From Lysobacter sp. (GTDB lineage Bacteria; Pseudomonadota; Gammaproteobacteria; Xanthomonadales; Xanthomonadaceae), in assembly GCA_011526085.1 (NCBI GenBank), contig WYBC01000026.1, forward strand, positions 1 through 64,000: 64,000 bases of DNA, given 5' to 3'. Position numbers and translations under genes: made by a program. Numbering within the stretch: the stretch's first letter is position 1; each line of letters begins with the position of its first letter. Shown here in pieces: positions 18,451-27,818 of this stretch. The notes under the pieces are model-generated. The model searched no databases. It saw nothing but the letters and a program-made list of their open reading frames with translations, and was not told the origin of the DNA.

Positions 18451-19524
18451 ATGGCAGGCAGGACGACATGGCTGGCGATCGCGGGTGTTCTGGCGGCCGG
18501 GCTCGCGGGTGGCGCGTACTGGTTCTCGGGCCGCGATGTCTCGTCACATGCGACGGCATCCGGCACCGCGGGTGAGAAGGCCGCCAACATCGCCGCCAGG
18601 GCCGCTGGTGGCGCCGATGCCGAGCGTGCCGCGCAGGCGCGCAGCGGCCGTCCCGCGCCGCTGTCGTCCTCGCCCCTGCCGCCCCTCGACGCGCCGCTGG
18701 CGACGGTCGTGCGCGAACTGAAGTCGCGTGCGGAAGCGAGCGACGCCCGCGCCCTGTGCAGGCTCGCGGTGGAATACCGGTATTGCGCCGAACTGCAGGG
18801 GCGCATGCAGATGATCGAAAGCGGCGTTGCACGGGCGCAGGAACGCATCGAGCAGGGCGGGCAAGGCGGCGAGGGCGATCGTCGCGGCGGCTGGCGTTCC
18901 ACCGAGCGCATGGCCTCGGCGTTCGAGCAGACCAGCGAACTGTATCGGCACTGCGAAGGCGTGGACGTCCCGAAATCCAGCGACATCGTGCGCTACATGC
19001 GCGAAGCCGCGGTCGCGGGGCATCCGCGGGCGGCCAGTCAGTACGTGTCCGGCGAACTCTTCACCAACAGCGACATGCTCGACAACCTTCCGGAGCTCGC
19101 GCTGTATCGCGACAACGCCGAATCGATGGCGCTCGCGGCGGTCGCGCAGGGCGATCTGCGCACGGCGTGGATGCTCGCCGAAGCCTATGCCAGCGAACCC
19201 GGCGATCGCCGCCGCACGCTGCTCGCGCAGGCGGTGGATTCGCAGCCGGCGCGCGCGCTGTCGTTGCTGTACGCGCTGCGCACGGCGGTCGGCGATCCGA
19301 CGGCGGATGCCGCCGATCCCGGCCGGACCATCGTGCCGCGGCTGCAGCAACGCATCGCGTCGCTGGAGCGTCGCCTGCCGTCCGCGGAGGTGACGCGCGC
19401 GCGCAGCGAACCGGCGAGCATCGGCGCCGGTACGGGGACGACCCGTACCGACGCCCTGCAGACGCTGTCCGGTGCGATGACCTCGCGCGGACGCGGCGAC
19501 TGGTCGCGCGCCGTCTGCGATTGA
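18451..19524 (+). CDS. Membrane-anchored hypothetical protein
   Basis: Unrecognised 357-residue protein. An N-terminal hydrophobic helix (residues 7-25, ending AYWFSG) is followed by an Ala/Gly/Ser-rich linker to about residue 80, then a helical, alanine-rich domain with paired cysteines (ARALCRLAVEYRYCAEL) and stretches such as YMREAAVAGHPRAASQYVSGELF and AAVAQGDLRTAWMLAEAYAS that look like degenerate Sel1/TPR-type repeats. Probably periplasmic, anchored in the inner membrane. It starts 13 bases after purK, so it may be co-transcribed. Confidence 0.6.
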   Translation: MAGRTTWLAIAGVLAAGLAGGAYWFSGRDVSSHATASGTAGEKAANIAARAAGGADAERAAQARSGRPAPLSSSPLPPLDAPLATVVRELKSRAEASDARALCRLAVEYRYCAELQGRMQMIESGVARAQERIEQGGQGGEGDRRGGWRSTERMASAFEQTSELYRHCEGVDVPKSSDIVRYMREAAVAGHPRAASQYVSGELFTNSDMLDNLPELALYRDNAESMALAAVAQGDLRTAWMLAEAYASEPGDRRRTLLAQAVDSQPARALSLLYALRTAVGDPTADAADPGRTIVPRLQQRIASLERRLPSAEVTRARSEPASIGAGTGTTRTDALQTLSGAMTSRGRGDWSRAVCD

Positions 19525-19540
19525 TCCTCCTCGACGTCGC

Positions 19541-19957
19541 TCAGCGACAGCGTCCGTAGCGGTCCGGCGACGCGCCCGGGCCGCCGCGCCAGCCCGGCGG
19601 GTTTTCCCAATTCGTGCCGCGACCGCCCACCGGGCCCGGCGGATTGCGGTCGTTGTCGCGCCAGCAGCGCTTGGCCTGGTTCCAGAAGCCGTAGCGCGGG
19701 TGCCAGTAGCCGTAGCCCGGATGGAAGTAATAGCCGCCGTCGCGCACGACGAACCGGTAGCGCGTGCCGTTGTGCTTGTAATAGCGGTGATCCGGCGAGG
19801 CGCCGGGGCCGCCCTTCCAGCCCGGCGGATTCTCCCAGTTGGTGCCGGGGCCGCCGGCCGGGCCGGGCGGATTGTGGTCGCGATCGCGGGCGGACACATG
19901 GCCGGCGACGGCGAGCGTGAGCAATGCGGCGGACAGCAGGGACACGAGCGGTTTCAT
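19541..19957 (-). CDS. Secreted Gly/Pro-rich protein with internal duplication
   Basis: A 138-residue protein with a clear signal peptide (MKPLVSLLSAALLTLAVAG, cleavage near SARD). The mature part is two copies of a 28-residue unit, NPPGPxGGxGTNWENPPGW and following GGPGASPD (residues 29-56 and 105-132, 25 of 28 identical), flanking a Tyr-rich core with KHNGTRYRFVVRDGGYYFHPGYGYWHPRYGFW. Function unknown. The Tyr/Trp/Gly richness suggests a surface or matrix role, which is only inference. It stands alone, convergent with the preceding gene. Confidence 0.65.
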   Translation of the reverse strand: MKPLVSLLSAALLTLAVAGHVSARDRDHNPPGPAGGPGTNWENPPGWKGGPGASPDHRYYKHNGTRYRFVVRDGGYYFHPGYGYWHPRYGFWNQAKRCWRDNDRNPPGPVGGRGTNWENPPGWRGGPGASPDRYGRCR

Positions 19958-20075
19958 CGGTGACTCCGGTTGCGGGAAGACGACCGGTGAATGCCTGAGC
20001 GGGCCGCTGCGTTGACGCTGCCGGCGGCGGCGTTCACATCGCAGACGGTTTGCCGCCGCGGACGCGAGCGATGCG

Positions 20076-20108
20076 CAAAACGAAAACGGCCGGGTTTCCC
20101 CGGCCGTT
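20076..20108 (-). terminator. Intrinsic terminator of sodB
   Basis: A ten-pair stem AACGGCCGGG/CCCGGCCGTT (20085-20094 with 20099-20108) lies just past the sodB stop. Read on the minus strand it is followed by a short T-run (TCGTTTTGC). Confidence 0.8.
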
Positions 20109-20132
20109 CCAATGCATGCGGTGCCGCTGCGA

Positions 20133-20711
20133 TCACTTCATCTGCGACGCGACGAAGTCCCAGTTGACCAGGTTCCAGAACGCCTCGACGTACTTCGGGC
20201 GCGCGTTGCGATAGTCGACGTAATAGGCGTGCTCCCACACGTCGCAGGTCAGCAGCGGGGTGTCTTCGCCGGTCAGCGGCGTGGCCGCGTTGGAGGTGCT
20301 CACCAGCGCCAGCGAACCGTCCGGACGCTGCACCAGCCAGCCCCAGCCCGAACCGAAGGTGCCGACCGCGGTCTTGGTGAACTCTTCCTTGAACTTGTCG
20401 AAGCTGCCGAACGCGGCGTTGATGGCGTCCGCGAGCTTGCCGGTGGGGGCGCCGCCGCCGTTGGGCTTGAGGCAATTCCAGTAGAACGTGTGGTTCCACA
20501 CCTGCGCGGCGTTGTTGAACATGCCGCCCTGCGATTTGCGGACGATCTCCTCCAGCGACAGATCGGCGAATTCGGTGCCCGCGATCATGTTGTTGAGGTT
20601 GGTGACGTAGGTCTGGTGATGCTTGCCGTAATGGAAGTCGATGGTCTCGGCGGAGATGTGCGGTTCCAGACCGGTACGGTCGTAGGGCAGGGCTGGCAGC
20701 TCGATGGCCAT
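20133..20711 (-). CDS. sodB: Superoxide dismutase, Fe/Mn family
   Basis: Cytosolic Fe/Mn superoxide dismutase of 192 residues. Metal ligands are visible in [13 protein letters not shown] (His27), NHTFYWNCL, and [23 protein letters not shown] (Asp and His). The FGSGWGWLV and QRPDG stretch and overall length favour the iron-type SodB, but Fe versus Mn preference is not certain from sequence. Start at 20711 gives [10 protein letters not shown]. Divergent from grxD. Confidence 0.95.
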   Translation of the reverse strand: MAIELPALPYDRTGLEPHISAETIDFHYGKHHQTYVTNLNNMIAGTEFADLSLEEIVRKSQGGMFNNAAQVWNHTFYWNCLKPNGGGAPTGKLADAINAAFGSFDKFKEEFTKTAVGTFGSGWGWLVQRPDGSLALVSTSNAATPLTGEDTPLLTCDVWEHAYYVDYRNARPKYVEAFWNLVNWDFVASQMK

Positions 20712-20849
20712 GGGTGCGGGCTCCTTGATGTCGGGGTGGACGCGCCGGGCAGGTCCCGGGCCGCGCGAAGGCTTACAATGGACGGCCATTCTACCCTCAC
20801 CGCCGTTGCGACGCTCCGCCGTCGCCGGCCTCGTCCCAGGAGACACACC

Positions 20850-21170
20850 ATGCCGGTGTTGGAACGCATCCAGTCCGAGATCGAAGCCCATCCGATCGTG
20901 TTGTTCATGAAGGGCACGCCGCAGTTCCCGATGTGCGGTTTCTCCAGCCGCACGTCGCAGGCGCTGAAGGCGGCCGGCGCCAACGGCTTCCACAGCATCA
21001 ACGTGCTGGAAGACCCCGAGATCCGCGCGAATCTCCCGCGCTATTCGAACTGGCCGACGTTCCCGCAGTTGTTCATCAACGGCGAACTCATCGGCGGTTG
21101 CGACATCACCTTGGAGCTGTACGAATCCGGCGAACTCGCACGGATGATCGCCGAGGCGCAGAAGGCCTGA
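20850..21170 (+). CDS. grxD: Monothiol glutaredoxin, Grx4/GrxD type
   Basis: A 106-residue CGFS glutaredoxin that binds and transfers 2Fe-2S clusters with glutathione. Visible motifs are [23 protein letters not shown] with the CGFS at residues 29-32, then [20 protein letters not shown]. Start at ATG 20850 after AGGAGACACACC. Its stop overlaps the start of the next gene by one base (TGATG), so translation is probably coupled. Confidence 0.96.
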   Translation: MPVLERIQSEIEAHPIVLFMKGTPQFPMCGFSSRTSQALKAAGANGFHSINVLEDPEIRANLPRYSNWPTFPQLFINGELIGGCDITLELYESGELARMIAEAQKA

Positions 21171-21934
21171 TGCCGGCGCCGATGACGATGTCGTCGACGA
21201 CCGTCACCGGTACGCCCGACGCGTCGCGCGCGCTGGAAGCGCGCACGGTGCTGATCGTCGGTGCGCATGGCGCGCTCGGCCAGGTCGCCGCGCGCGCCGC
21301 CGCGGCCGCGGGCGCGACCGTCGTGCTGCTGGGTCGCAAGGTGCCGAAGCTCAATCGCGTGTACGACGCGATCGTGCGCGAGGGCGGCGAGGCGTTGCTG
21401 TATCCGCTCGACCTGGAAGGCGCGACGCCCGACGATTACGCCGAGTTGGCCGCGCGCATCGAATCCGGTCCCGGCCGTCTCGACGGCGTGCTGCACTGCG
21501 CCGCCGATTTTCCGGGGCTGACCCCGCTGGAGAACACCGATCCCGGCGCCTTCGCGCGGGCGCTGCACGTGAATCTCACCGCGCGCTGGTGGCTCACCCA
21601 GGCCTGCCTGCCCCTGCTGCGCCGCGCACCCGACAGCGCGGTGGTCTTCGCCATCGATGCCGTTGCCGGACGCGGCGGTGCCTACTGGGGCGGGTACGGA
21701 ATCGCGCAGTCGGGGCTCGCCACGCTGGTCTCGATGCTGCACGCCGAACTGGCGAATTCGCCGGTGCGCGTCTCCGGCCTCGCACCGGGCCCGATGCGCA
21801 CGCCGCTGCGTGCGAGAGCCTTCGTCGAGGACGGCGATGCCGTCGCCCGCGAGCCCGCGGATTTCGGCCCGTCCTGCGTGCATCTGCTGTCCGCCGCCGG
21901 CATCGATCGTCGCGGCGAGGTGTGGACGCCGTGA
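21170..21934 (+). CDS. SDR-family protein, YciK-like, with altered catalytic residues
   Basis: A 254-residue short-chain dehydrogenase/reductase fold with the cofactor loop GAHGALG (31-37) and [16 protein letters not shown]. It aligns by eye with YciK-type SDRs ([32 protein letters not shown]). The tyrosine (Tyr176) is kept, but the lysine of YxxxK is Gln180 and the serine expected 13 residues before the tyrosine is Asp163. It may therefore be inactive as a dehydrogenase or bind cofactor for another role. Start ATGs at 21170, 21182 and 21188. Coupled to grxD and to the MarC gene. Confidence 0.8.
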   Translation: MPAPMTMSSTTVTGTPDASRALEARTVLIVGAHGALGQVAARAAAAAGATVVLLGRKVPKLNRVYDAIVREGGEALLYPLDLEGATPDDYAELAARIESGPGRLDGVLHCAADFPGLTPLENTDPGAFARALHVNLTARWWLTQACLPLLRRAPDSAVVFAIDAVAGRGGAYWGGYGIAQSGLATLVSMLHAELANSPVRVSGLAPGPMRTPLRARAFVEDGDAVAREPADFGPSCVHLLSAAGIDRRGEVWTP

Positions 21935-22527
21935 CGATCGCTTCGGCCGCGCTGCTGTTGTTCCTGATCCTGGATCCGCTGGGGAACATCCCGGTCTTCC
22001 TCAGCCTGCTGCGGACCCTGCCGCCGCAGCGGCAGCGCATCGTGCTGGTCCGCGAGCTCCTGATCGCGCTCGGCGTGCTGATGGCGTTCCTCTGGGCGGG
22101 CAAGTACGCGCTCGAACTGATGCACCTGCGCCAGGAATCGGTCTCGATCGCCGGCGGCATCGTGCTGTTCCTGATCGGCATCCGCATGATCTTTCCCCCG
22201 CCGGAAGGGCTGATGGGCGAGATTCCCGAGGGCGAGCCCTTCATCGTGCCGATGGCCATCCCGCTGGTGGCCGGGCCGTCGGGCATGGCGGCGGTGATCC
22301 TGATGGGCAGCAACGAGCCCGCCCGCCTGGGCGAGTGGAGCCTGGCCCTGTTCATCGCCTGGGCGGCGACCGCGACGATCCTGTTTTCCGCGACCTACCT
22401 CTACAAGTGGCTGGGTCAGCGGGTGCTGACCGCGGTCGAGCGGCTGATGGGCATGCTGCTGGTCGCGATCTCGGTGCAGATGTTGATGGACGGCATCGCC
22501 ACCTACCTCCACGTGCAGGGCCCCTGA
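21931..22527 (+). CDS. MarC/YhgN family membrane protein
   Basis: A 198-residue integral membrane protein with about six hydrophobic helices. Family hallmarks LFLILDPLGNIPVFLSLL near the N terminus, SIAGGIVLFLIGIRMIFP in the middle and VPMAIPLVAGPSGMAAVILM are those of the MarC/YhgN family, whose function is unsettled. It begins with a GTG at 21931 that overlaps the SDR stop (GTGA), which fixes the start and argues for coupling within grxD-SDR-marC. Confidence 0.9.
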   Translation: MTIASAALLLFLILDPLGNIPVFLSLLRTLPPQRQRIVLVRELLIALGVLMAFLWAGKYALELMHLRQESVSIAGGIVLFLIGIRMIFPPPEGLMGEIPEGEPFIVPMAIPLVAGPSGMAAVILMGSNEPARLGEWSLALFIAWAATATILFSATYLYKWLGQRVLTAVERLMGMLLVAISVQMLMDGIATYLHVQGP

Positions 22528-22680
22528 GCGGCCGCGATCGCGTCCCCGTTCGCCTCCGTAGGGTGAAGAACCCCTTGCGGGATGACATTCAAGTGATGCA
22601 TGAAGAGCGTTCAGCCAATGATTTCAATGGCTTACGCATGCGCAAACCGTCATTCCACTGTCATCTTCAAGCTCTATCGT

Positions 22681-22697
22681 GTTAACCTATAGTTAAC
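22681..22697. promoter_or_regulatory. Perfect palindrome upstream of the TonB receptor gene
   Basis: GTTAAC-CTATA-GTTAAC is a perfect inverted repeat with a five-base centre. A TATAGT that could be a -10 (22688-22693) lies inside it, preceded 16 bases upstream by TTCAAG. The position, 125 bases before the receptor start, suggests an operator or initiator site. The rest of the 294-base gap shows no other clear element. Confidence 0.4.
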
Positions 22698-22821
22698 CCC
22701 GACCTATTCGGTTGTACAGGTGACGGGTTCCAATCTCCCCCGATCATCGATCGCGGCGCTCAGGCGTCCGCGATCCTTCCGTACGATCCAACGCATCGTT
22801 TTCTCCATCGAGGCCCAGAGC

Positions 22822-25800
22822 ATGAACCACAGCAACCGTCTCCGACTTTCGAAACTGTCGATCGGACTGATCGTCGCCCTCGCCGCGGCGCCGGCATTCG
22901 CCCAGAACACCACGGCCGGCCTCAGCGGCCAGGTCGTCGGTGCGGATGGCCAGCCGGTCGTCGGCGCCGAAGTGACCATCCTCCACACCGAGTCGGGCAC
23001 GGTCAGCCGCGTCGTCACCGACGGCAACGGTCGCTACAGCGCGCGCGGCCTGCGCGTCGGCGGTCCGTACAAGGTGACCGCGAACAAGGAAGGCGCCGGC
23101 ACCCAGACCGAGAGCGATGTCTACCTCGCCCTCGACCAGGTCTCCCAGATCGACATCGCGATCGGCGGCCAGGAACTCGACACCATCTCCGTGATCGGCA
23201 GCGCCGGCCCGACCGTGTTCAGCCCCGACAAGATGGGCGCCGGTACCGCCATCAGCCGTCAGGACCTCGACAATTACGCGTCCGTGCAGCGCAACCTGCA
23301 GGACTACGTGCGTTTCGATCCGCGCATCTCGCAGACCGACAAGGAGCGCGGCGAAATCTCCGCCGGCGGCCAGAACTCGCGCTACAACACCATCACCATC
23401 GACGGCGTCGCCACCAACGACACCTTCGGCCTCGAAGCCAACAACCTGCCGACCGCCAAGCAGCCGATCTCGATCGACGCGATCCAGTCGGTGCAGGTCA
23501 ACATCTCGAACTACGACGTCACCCAGAAGGGTTACACCGGCGCCAACATCAACGCCGTGACCAAGTCGGGCACCAACGACTTCAAGGGTTCGGTCTACTA
23601 CATCTATCGCGACGACCGCGGCGCCGGCCGCCGTTTCAACCGCACCACCGGTACCTATTTCGATCCGCCGGAATTCGAGGAAGACACCAAGGGCATGACC
23701 TTCGGCGGTCCGCTGATCAAGGATCGCCTGTTCTTCTTCGCCGCCTATGAAGAACTGACCAGCAGCCGCAGCACGCCGGAATTCGGCCCGCTCGGCAGCG
23801 CGCGCACCAACGTCGCGATCACCCCGACCGCCATCAGCGGCGCCCAGGGCATCGCCAGCACCAACTACAGCGTCGACATCGGCACGGTCGAAGCCGCCGC
23901 GTCCGAGCTCGAAGTCACCGACGCCCTGATCAAGCTCGATGCCAACATCGGCGAGAACCACCGCGCCAGCCTGCGCTGGAGCAAGACCGAGCAGACCGAT
24001 CCGATCTTCCCGACCTTCTTCAACAACGCCATCTCGCTGAGCTCGCACTGGTACAACCAGGACAAGAGCATCGAGACCTACGTCGGCGAACTGTTCTCCG
24101 ACTGGAGCGACAAGTTCTCGACCGAGTTCAAGGTGTCGTACCGCGACTACGTCAGCGCCCCGGTCAACAATTCCGACCTGCCGCAGATCCGCCTGAACTT
24201 CGCCGGCGCGCTGCCGCCGGGTTCGCCGGCCGTGTCCAGCACCAACGCCGGCCTGGTGTTCGGTACCGAGCGCAGCCGCCACTTCAACGATCTCGCCACC
24301 GAGACCTGGAATTTCTACGCGGCCGGCAATCTGTTCCTCGGCGACCACACCATCAAGTTCGGTGCGGACTACGACGACAACACCGTCTACAACGCGTTCC
24401 TGCAGGACACCAAGGGCAACTACACCTTCGCCTGCATCAATACCTCGGCGACCTTGACCTACCAGTTCAACGGTGGCGCCGCACTGAGCTGCAACACGGC
24501 CACCCGTGCCCAGAACGAAGCCGCCGTGCTCGAGAACTTCCGCCGCGGCCGTCCCACCAGCTACCAGGTGCAGGTCGGCGCGCCGGGCTTCACCCTCGAT
24601 GACGGCGTGGCCAACTGGGATTACCAGAACCTCGGCCTGTTCCTGCAGGACACCTGGGTCGTCAACGAGAGCCTGACCCTGACCGCCGGCCTGCGCGTCG
24701 ATCGCAAGGGCATGGGCGAAAGCCCGCTGCTGAACACCGCAGCCGCCGCCGCGACCGTGCCGGGCACGCTGACGCTGTCGACCAATCCGCAGAACGGCAC
24801 GGTCACCCGCGCCACCGGCGGTTTCGGTCGCCGCAACGACGTCACCCTCGACGGCAACAACCTGTTCCAGCCGCGCCTGGGCTTCAACTACACCTTCGCG
24901 TGGGATCGTCCGGCGCAACTGCGCGGCGGCGTCGGCCTGTTCGAAGGTGCGGCCGCCAATGTGTGGCTGTCGAACCCGTACTCCAACACCGGCATCGCGA
25001 CCCGCATCATCGGTTGCGGCATCGCCGGTTTCGCCGCCTGCCCGACCACCGACGGCCTGTTCACCCCGAACACCGGCGCGCAGCCGACCAGCTTCAGCGG
25101 TTCCACGCCTGCCGCGAACGTCGACTTCCTGTCGAGCGATCTGCGTCAGCCGTCGGTGTGGAAGGCCAACCTGGCGTTCGAACACGAACTGCCGTGGTGG
25201 AACATGGTCGCGGGCATCGAGTACATCCGTACCCAGGTCAAGGACGGCATTTACTACCGTCACCTCAACCTCGGCAATCCGACCCGTCAGGGTACCGACG
25301 GCCGCAACCTGTACTACACCCCGCAGGGTTACAACATGAACTGCTGGAACACCAGCGGTTCCAACAGCACTTCGGGTGCCTGCACCGGTTTCCGCAACCG
25401 CGCCCTCAGCAACGCGAACTTCGCCAACGTGCTGCTCGCCGAGCGCACCAGCAAGGGCTACGGCGACAACCTGACCCTGTCGCTGAGCGGCAGCTTCCTG
25501 GAAGACTGGCGCTGGGGCCTGGGTTACTCCTACACCCGCGCCAAGGAAGTCAGCCCGCTGACCTCGTCGGTGTCGAACTCCAACTGGAACTCGGTGTCGG
25601 TGTTCAACCCGAACGAAGACGTCGCCGCCAACTCGGCGTATCTGGTGAAGGATCGTTTCGTCGGCCAGCTGACCTGGGAACACAAATTCTTCGGCGACAA
25701 CAAGACCAGCTTCGGTCTGTTCTATGAAGGCCGCGCCGGCAAGCCGTACAGCTGGATCTACAACAACGACCTCAACGGCGACGGCATCACCAACGACCTG

Positions 25801-26271
25801 ATGTACATTCCGACCAGCTTCGGGTCGGGCGAAGTGGTGTTCCGCGACCTCAACGCCAGCGGCAGCGGCGCCGACGAAGAAGCGCTGTTCTGGCAGATCG
25901 TCAATGCCAACGGCCTGAACCGTTACGCCGGTGGTACCGTCAAGCGCAACAGCTCGTTCGCGTCGTGGACCAACAACTTCGACGTGCGCGTCAGCCAGGA
26001 ATTCCCGGGTTTCTTCGAAGGCAACAAGGTCCTGCTGTCGCTCGACATCATCAATGTCGGCAACCTGCTGAACAAGAAGTGGGGCCGCATCGATGAAGTC
26101 GCGTTCCAGTCGAACGGTGGTCTGGCCCGCAGCTTCGTGAACTACCAGGGTCTGGAGACGGATGGTCGCTACATCTACGGCGTCAACGGTCAGGTCGAAG
26201 ACTTCGTGACCCGCCAGCAGCGCGGCGAATCGCAGTGGGCCGCCCAGCTCACGCTGAAGTACAGCTTCTGA
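22822..26271 (+). CDS. Oar-like TonB-dependent outer-membrane receptor
   Basis: A 1149-residue outer-membrane protein. Order of parts: signal peptide ending APAFAQ (about residue 30); a carboxypeptidase-regulatory-like domain (LSGQVVGADGQPVVGAEVTILHTESG, residues 34-110); a plug domain with QRNLQDYVRFDPRISQTDKERGEISAGGQNSRYN and IDGVATNDTFGLEANNLPT; then a beta-barrel of about 850 residues ending in a terminal phenylalanine (LTLKYSF) as needed for barrel insertion. The substrate is unknown; Oar-type receptors in this family often take large peptides or polysaccharides. Transcribed alone with its own terminator. Confidence 0.92.
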   Translation: MNHSNRLRLSKLSIGLIVALAAAPAFAQNTTAGLSGQVVGADGQPVVGAEVTILHTESGTVSRVVTDGNGRYSARGLRVGGPYKVTANKEGAGTQTESDVYLALDQVSQIDIAIGGQELDTISVIGSAGPTVFSPDKMGAGTAISRQDLDNYASVQRNLQDYVRFDPRISQTDKERGEISAGGQNSRYNTITIDGVATNDTFGLEANNLPTAKQPISIDAIQSVQVNISNYDVTQKGYTGANINAVTKSGTNDFKGSVYYIYRDDRGAGRRFNRTTGTYFDPPEFEEDTKGMTFGGPLIKDRLFFFAAYEELTSSRSTPEFGPLGSARTNVAITPTAISGAQGIASTNYSVDIGTVEAAASELEVTDALIKLDANIGENHRASLRWSKTEQTDPIFPTFFNNAISLSSHWYNQDKSIETYVGELFSDWSDKFSTEFKVSYRDYVSAPVNNSDLPQIRLNFAGALPPGSPAVSSTNAGLVFGTERSRHFNDLATETWNFYAAGNLFLGDHTIKFGADYDDNTVYNAFLQDTKGNYTFACINTSATLTYQFNGGAALSCNTATRAQNEAAVLENFRRGRPTSYQVQVGAPGFTLDDGVANWDYQNLGLFLQDTWVVNESLTLTAGLRVDRKGMGESPLLNTAAAAATVPGTLTLSTNPQNGTVTRATGGFGRRNDVTLDGNNLFQPRLGFNYTFAWDRPAQLRGGVGLFEGAAANVWLSNPYSNTGIATRIIGCGIAGFAACPTTDGLFTPNTGAQPTSFSGSTPAANVDFLSSDLRQPSVWKANLAFEHELPWWNMVAGIEYIRTQVKDGIYYRHLNLGNPTRQGTDGRNLYYTPQGYNMNCWNTSGSNSTSGACTGFRNRALSNANFANVLLAERTSKGYGDNLTLSLSGSFLEDWRWGLGYSYTRAKEVSPLTSSVSNSNWNSVSVFNPNEDVAANSAYLVKDRFVGQLTWEHKFFGDNKTSFGLFYEGRAGKPYSWIYNNDLNGDGITNDLMYIPTSFGSGEVVFRDLNASGSGADEEALFWQIVNANGLNRYAGGTVKRNSSFASWTNNFDVRVSQEFPGFFEGNKVLLSLDIINVGNLLNKKWGRIDEVAFQSNGGLARSFVNYQGLETDGRYIYGVNGQVEDFVTRQQRGESQWAAQLTLKYSF

Positions 26272-26299
26272 TCCATCGGTCCGAAGCGTGATGCAAGGC

Positions 26300-26325
26300 A
26301 AACGGCCGGGGAAACCCGGCCGTTT
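26300..26325 (+). terminator. Intrinsic terminator after the TonB receptor
   Basis: An 11-pair stem AAACGGCCGGG/CCCGGCCGTTT with a GAAA loop lies 28 bases after the receptor stop; TTTGCGTTTG follows. Confidence 0.85.
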
Positions 26326-26410
26326 GCGTTTGCCCGGGCGTTGTTCCCGGAGCCCGGGCTGGGATACAGTCCCGCAGACACAGACGAAGACAGAGTACGC
26401 AAGCGATCCC

Positions 26411-27796
26411 ATGAACGATTCCGACCAATCCATCCTTCCCACCGTCGACGCGCACATCTATCCGCGCGGTGCGCTCGACGTGTTGTCCCGCGACGAGGTC
26501 GCGCGCCTGCGCGACGCTTCCATCGGCGGCATGCACGAACTTCTCCGCCGCTGCGCGCTGGCGGTGCTGACCAGCGGCAGCGCGTCCGACGACCCGCGCG
26601 CTGCGCGCGAGCTCTATCCCGATTTCGACATCCAGGTGCTGCAGCAGGACCGCGGCGTGCGCATCGATCTGGTCAAGGCGCCGGCGATGGCCTTCGTCGA
26701 TGGTGACATCATCCGCGGCGTGGCCGAGTTGTTGTTCGCGGTAGTCCGCGATCTGGCCTACACCGCAATCGAACTGCGCGAAGGCCACGGCAGCCGCGAT
26801 CTGACCAAGTCCGAAGGCATCACCGATGCGGTGTTCGGCCTGCTGCGCAATGCGCGCATCCTGCATCCGATCGATCCGAACCTCGTCGTCTGCTGGGGCG
26901 GCCACTCGATCAATCGCGACGAATACCTCTACACCAAGCAGGTCGGCTACGAGCTGGGCCTGCGCGGCCTGGACATCTGCACCGGCTGCGGCCCGGGCGC
27001 GATGAAGGGGCCGATGAAGGGCGCGACGATCGCGCACGCCAAACAGCGCCACCGACGCATGCGTTACATCGGCATCACCGAGCCGGGCATCATCGCTGCG
27101 GAATCGCCGAATCCGATCGTCAATCATCTCGTGATCATGCCGGACATCGAGAAGCGTCTCGAAGCGTTCGTGCGCATGGGCCACGGCATCATCGTGTTCC
27201 CGGGCGGCGTCGGCACCGCGGAGGAGATCCTGTATCTGCTCGGCATCCTGCTGCGCGAGGAGAACGCCGGCCTGCCGTTCCCGCTGATCTTCACCGGCCC
27301 GCAGGCCTCGGCCGCGTACTTCGAGCAGATCGACAAGTTCCTGCGGCTCACGCTCGGCGAAGCCGCGACATCGCGCTATCGCATCATCGTCGGCGATCCC
27401 GCCGCGGTGGCGAAGAAGATGGCCGCGGGTATCCGCAAGGTCCGCGAATACCGCATCGCCGAAAAGGATTCGTTCTACTTCAACTGGTCGCTGGAAATTC
27501 CGCTGACGTTCCAGCAGCCGTTCGTGCCCACGCACGAGGCGATGGCCGCGCTCGACCTGCATCACGGCCGCAAGCCGCACGAACTCGCCGCCGATCTGCG
27601 TCGTGCGTTCTCGGGCATCGTCGCCGGCAACGTGAAGGAAGACGGCATGCGCCGGATCGAGGAGCACGGCCCGTTCAAGATCCACGGCGACACCGACATG
27701 ATGCAGTCGCTCGACGCGCTGCTGCGGGCGTTCGTCGAGCAGCGCCGGATGAAGATTTCGGGCGCGTATCGTCCCTGCTACGAGGTCGTCGCCTGA
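26411..27796 (+). CDS. ppnN: Pyrimidine/purine nucleotide 5'-monophosphate nucleosidase PpnN
   Basis: LOG-family nucleosidase that cleaves NMPs into base and ribose 5-phosphate and is allosterically controlled by (p)ppGpp in E. coli. The 461-residue product has the extended YgdH architecture: N-terminal domain, then the central LOG domain with VVCWGGHSI, GCGPGAMKGPMKGA, and the catalytic PGGVGTAEEILYLLGIL (about residue 260), then a C-terminal domain. Start at ATG 26411 (MNDSDQSILP). Convergent with the histidine kinase gene. Confidence 0.94.
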   Translation: MNDSDQSILPTVDAHIYPRGALDVLSRDEVARLRDASIGGMHELLRRCALAVLTSGSASDDPRAARELYPDFDIQVLQQDRGVRIDLVKAPAMAFVDGDIIRGVAELLFAVVRDLAYTAIELREGHGSRDLTKSEGITDAVFGLLRNARILHPIDPNLVVCWGGHSINRDEYLYTKQVGYELGLRGLDICTGCGPGAMKGPMKGATIAHAKQRHRRMRYIGITEPGIIAAESPNPIVNHLVIMPDIEKRLEAFVRMGHGIIVFPGGVGTAEEILYLLGILLREENAGLPFPLIFTGPQASAAYFEQIDKFLRLTLGEAATSRYRIIVGDPAAVAKKMAAGIRKVREYRIAEKDSFYFNWSLEIPLTFQQPFVPTHEAMAALDLHHGRKPHELAADLRRAFSGIVAGNVKEDGMRRIEEHGPFKIHGDTDMMQSLDALLRAFVEQRRMKISGAYRPCYEVVA

Positions 27797-27818
27797 TCCG
27801 CCTGTCGGCGGCGGCCCG

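Noticed and set aside
22744-26457. A 1237-codon open frame on the minus strand opposite the TonB receptor gene
   Set aside because: High-GC third-position bias keeps antisense frames open. The translation is low-complexity and Val/Arg/His-rich with no family features, and the plus-strand gene is unambiguous.
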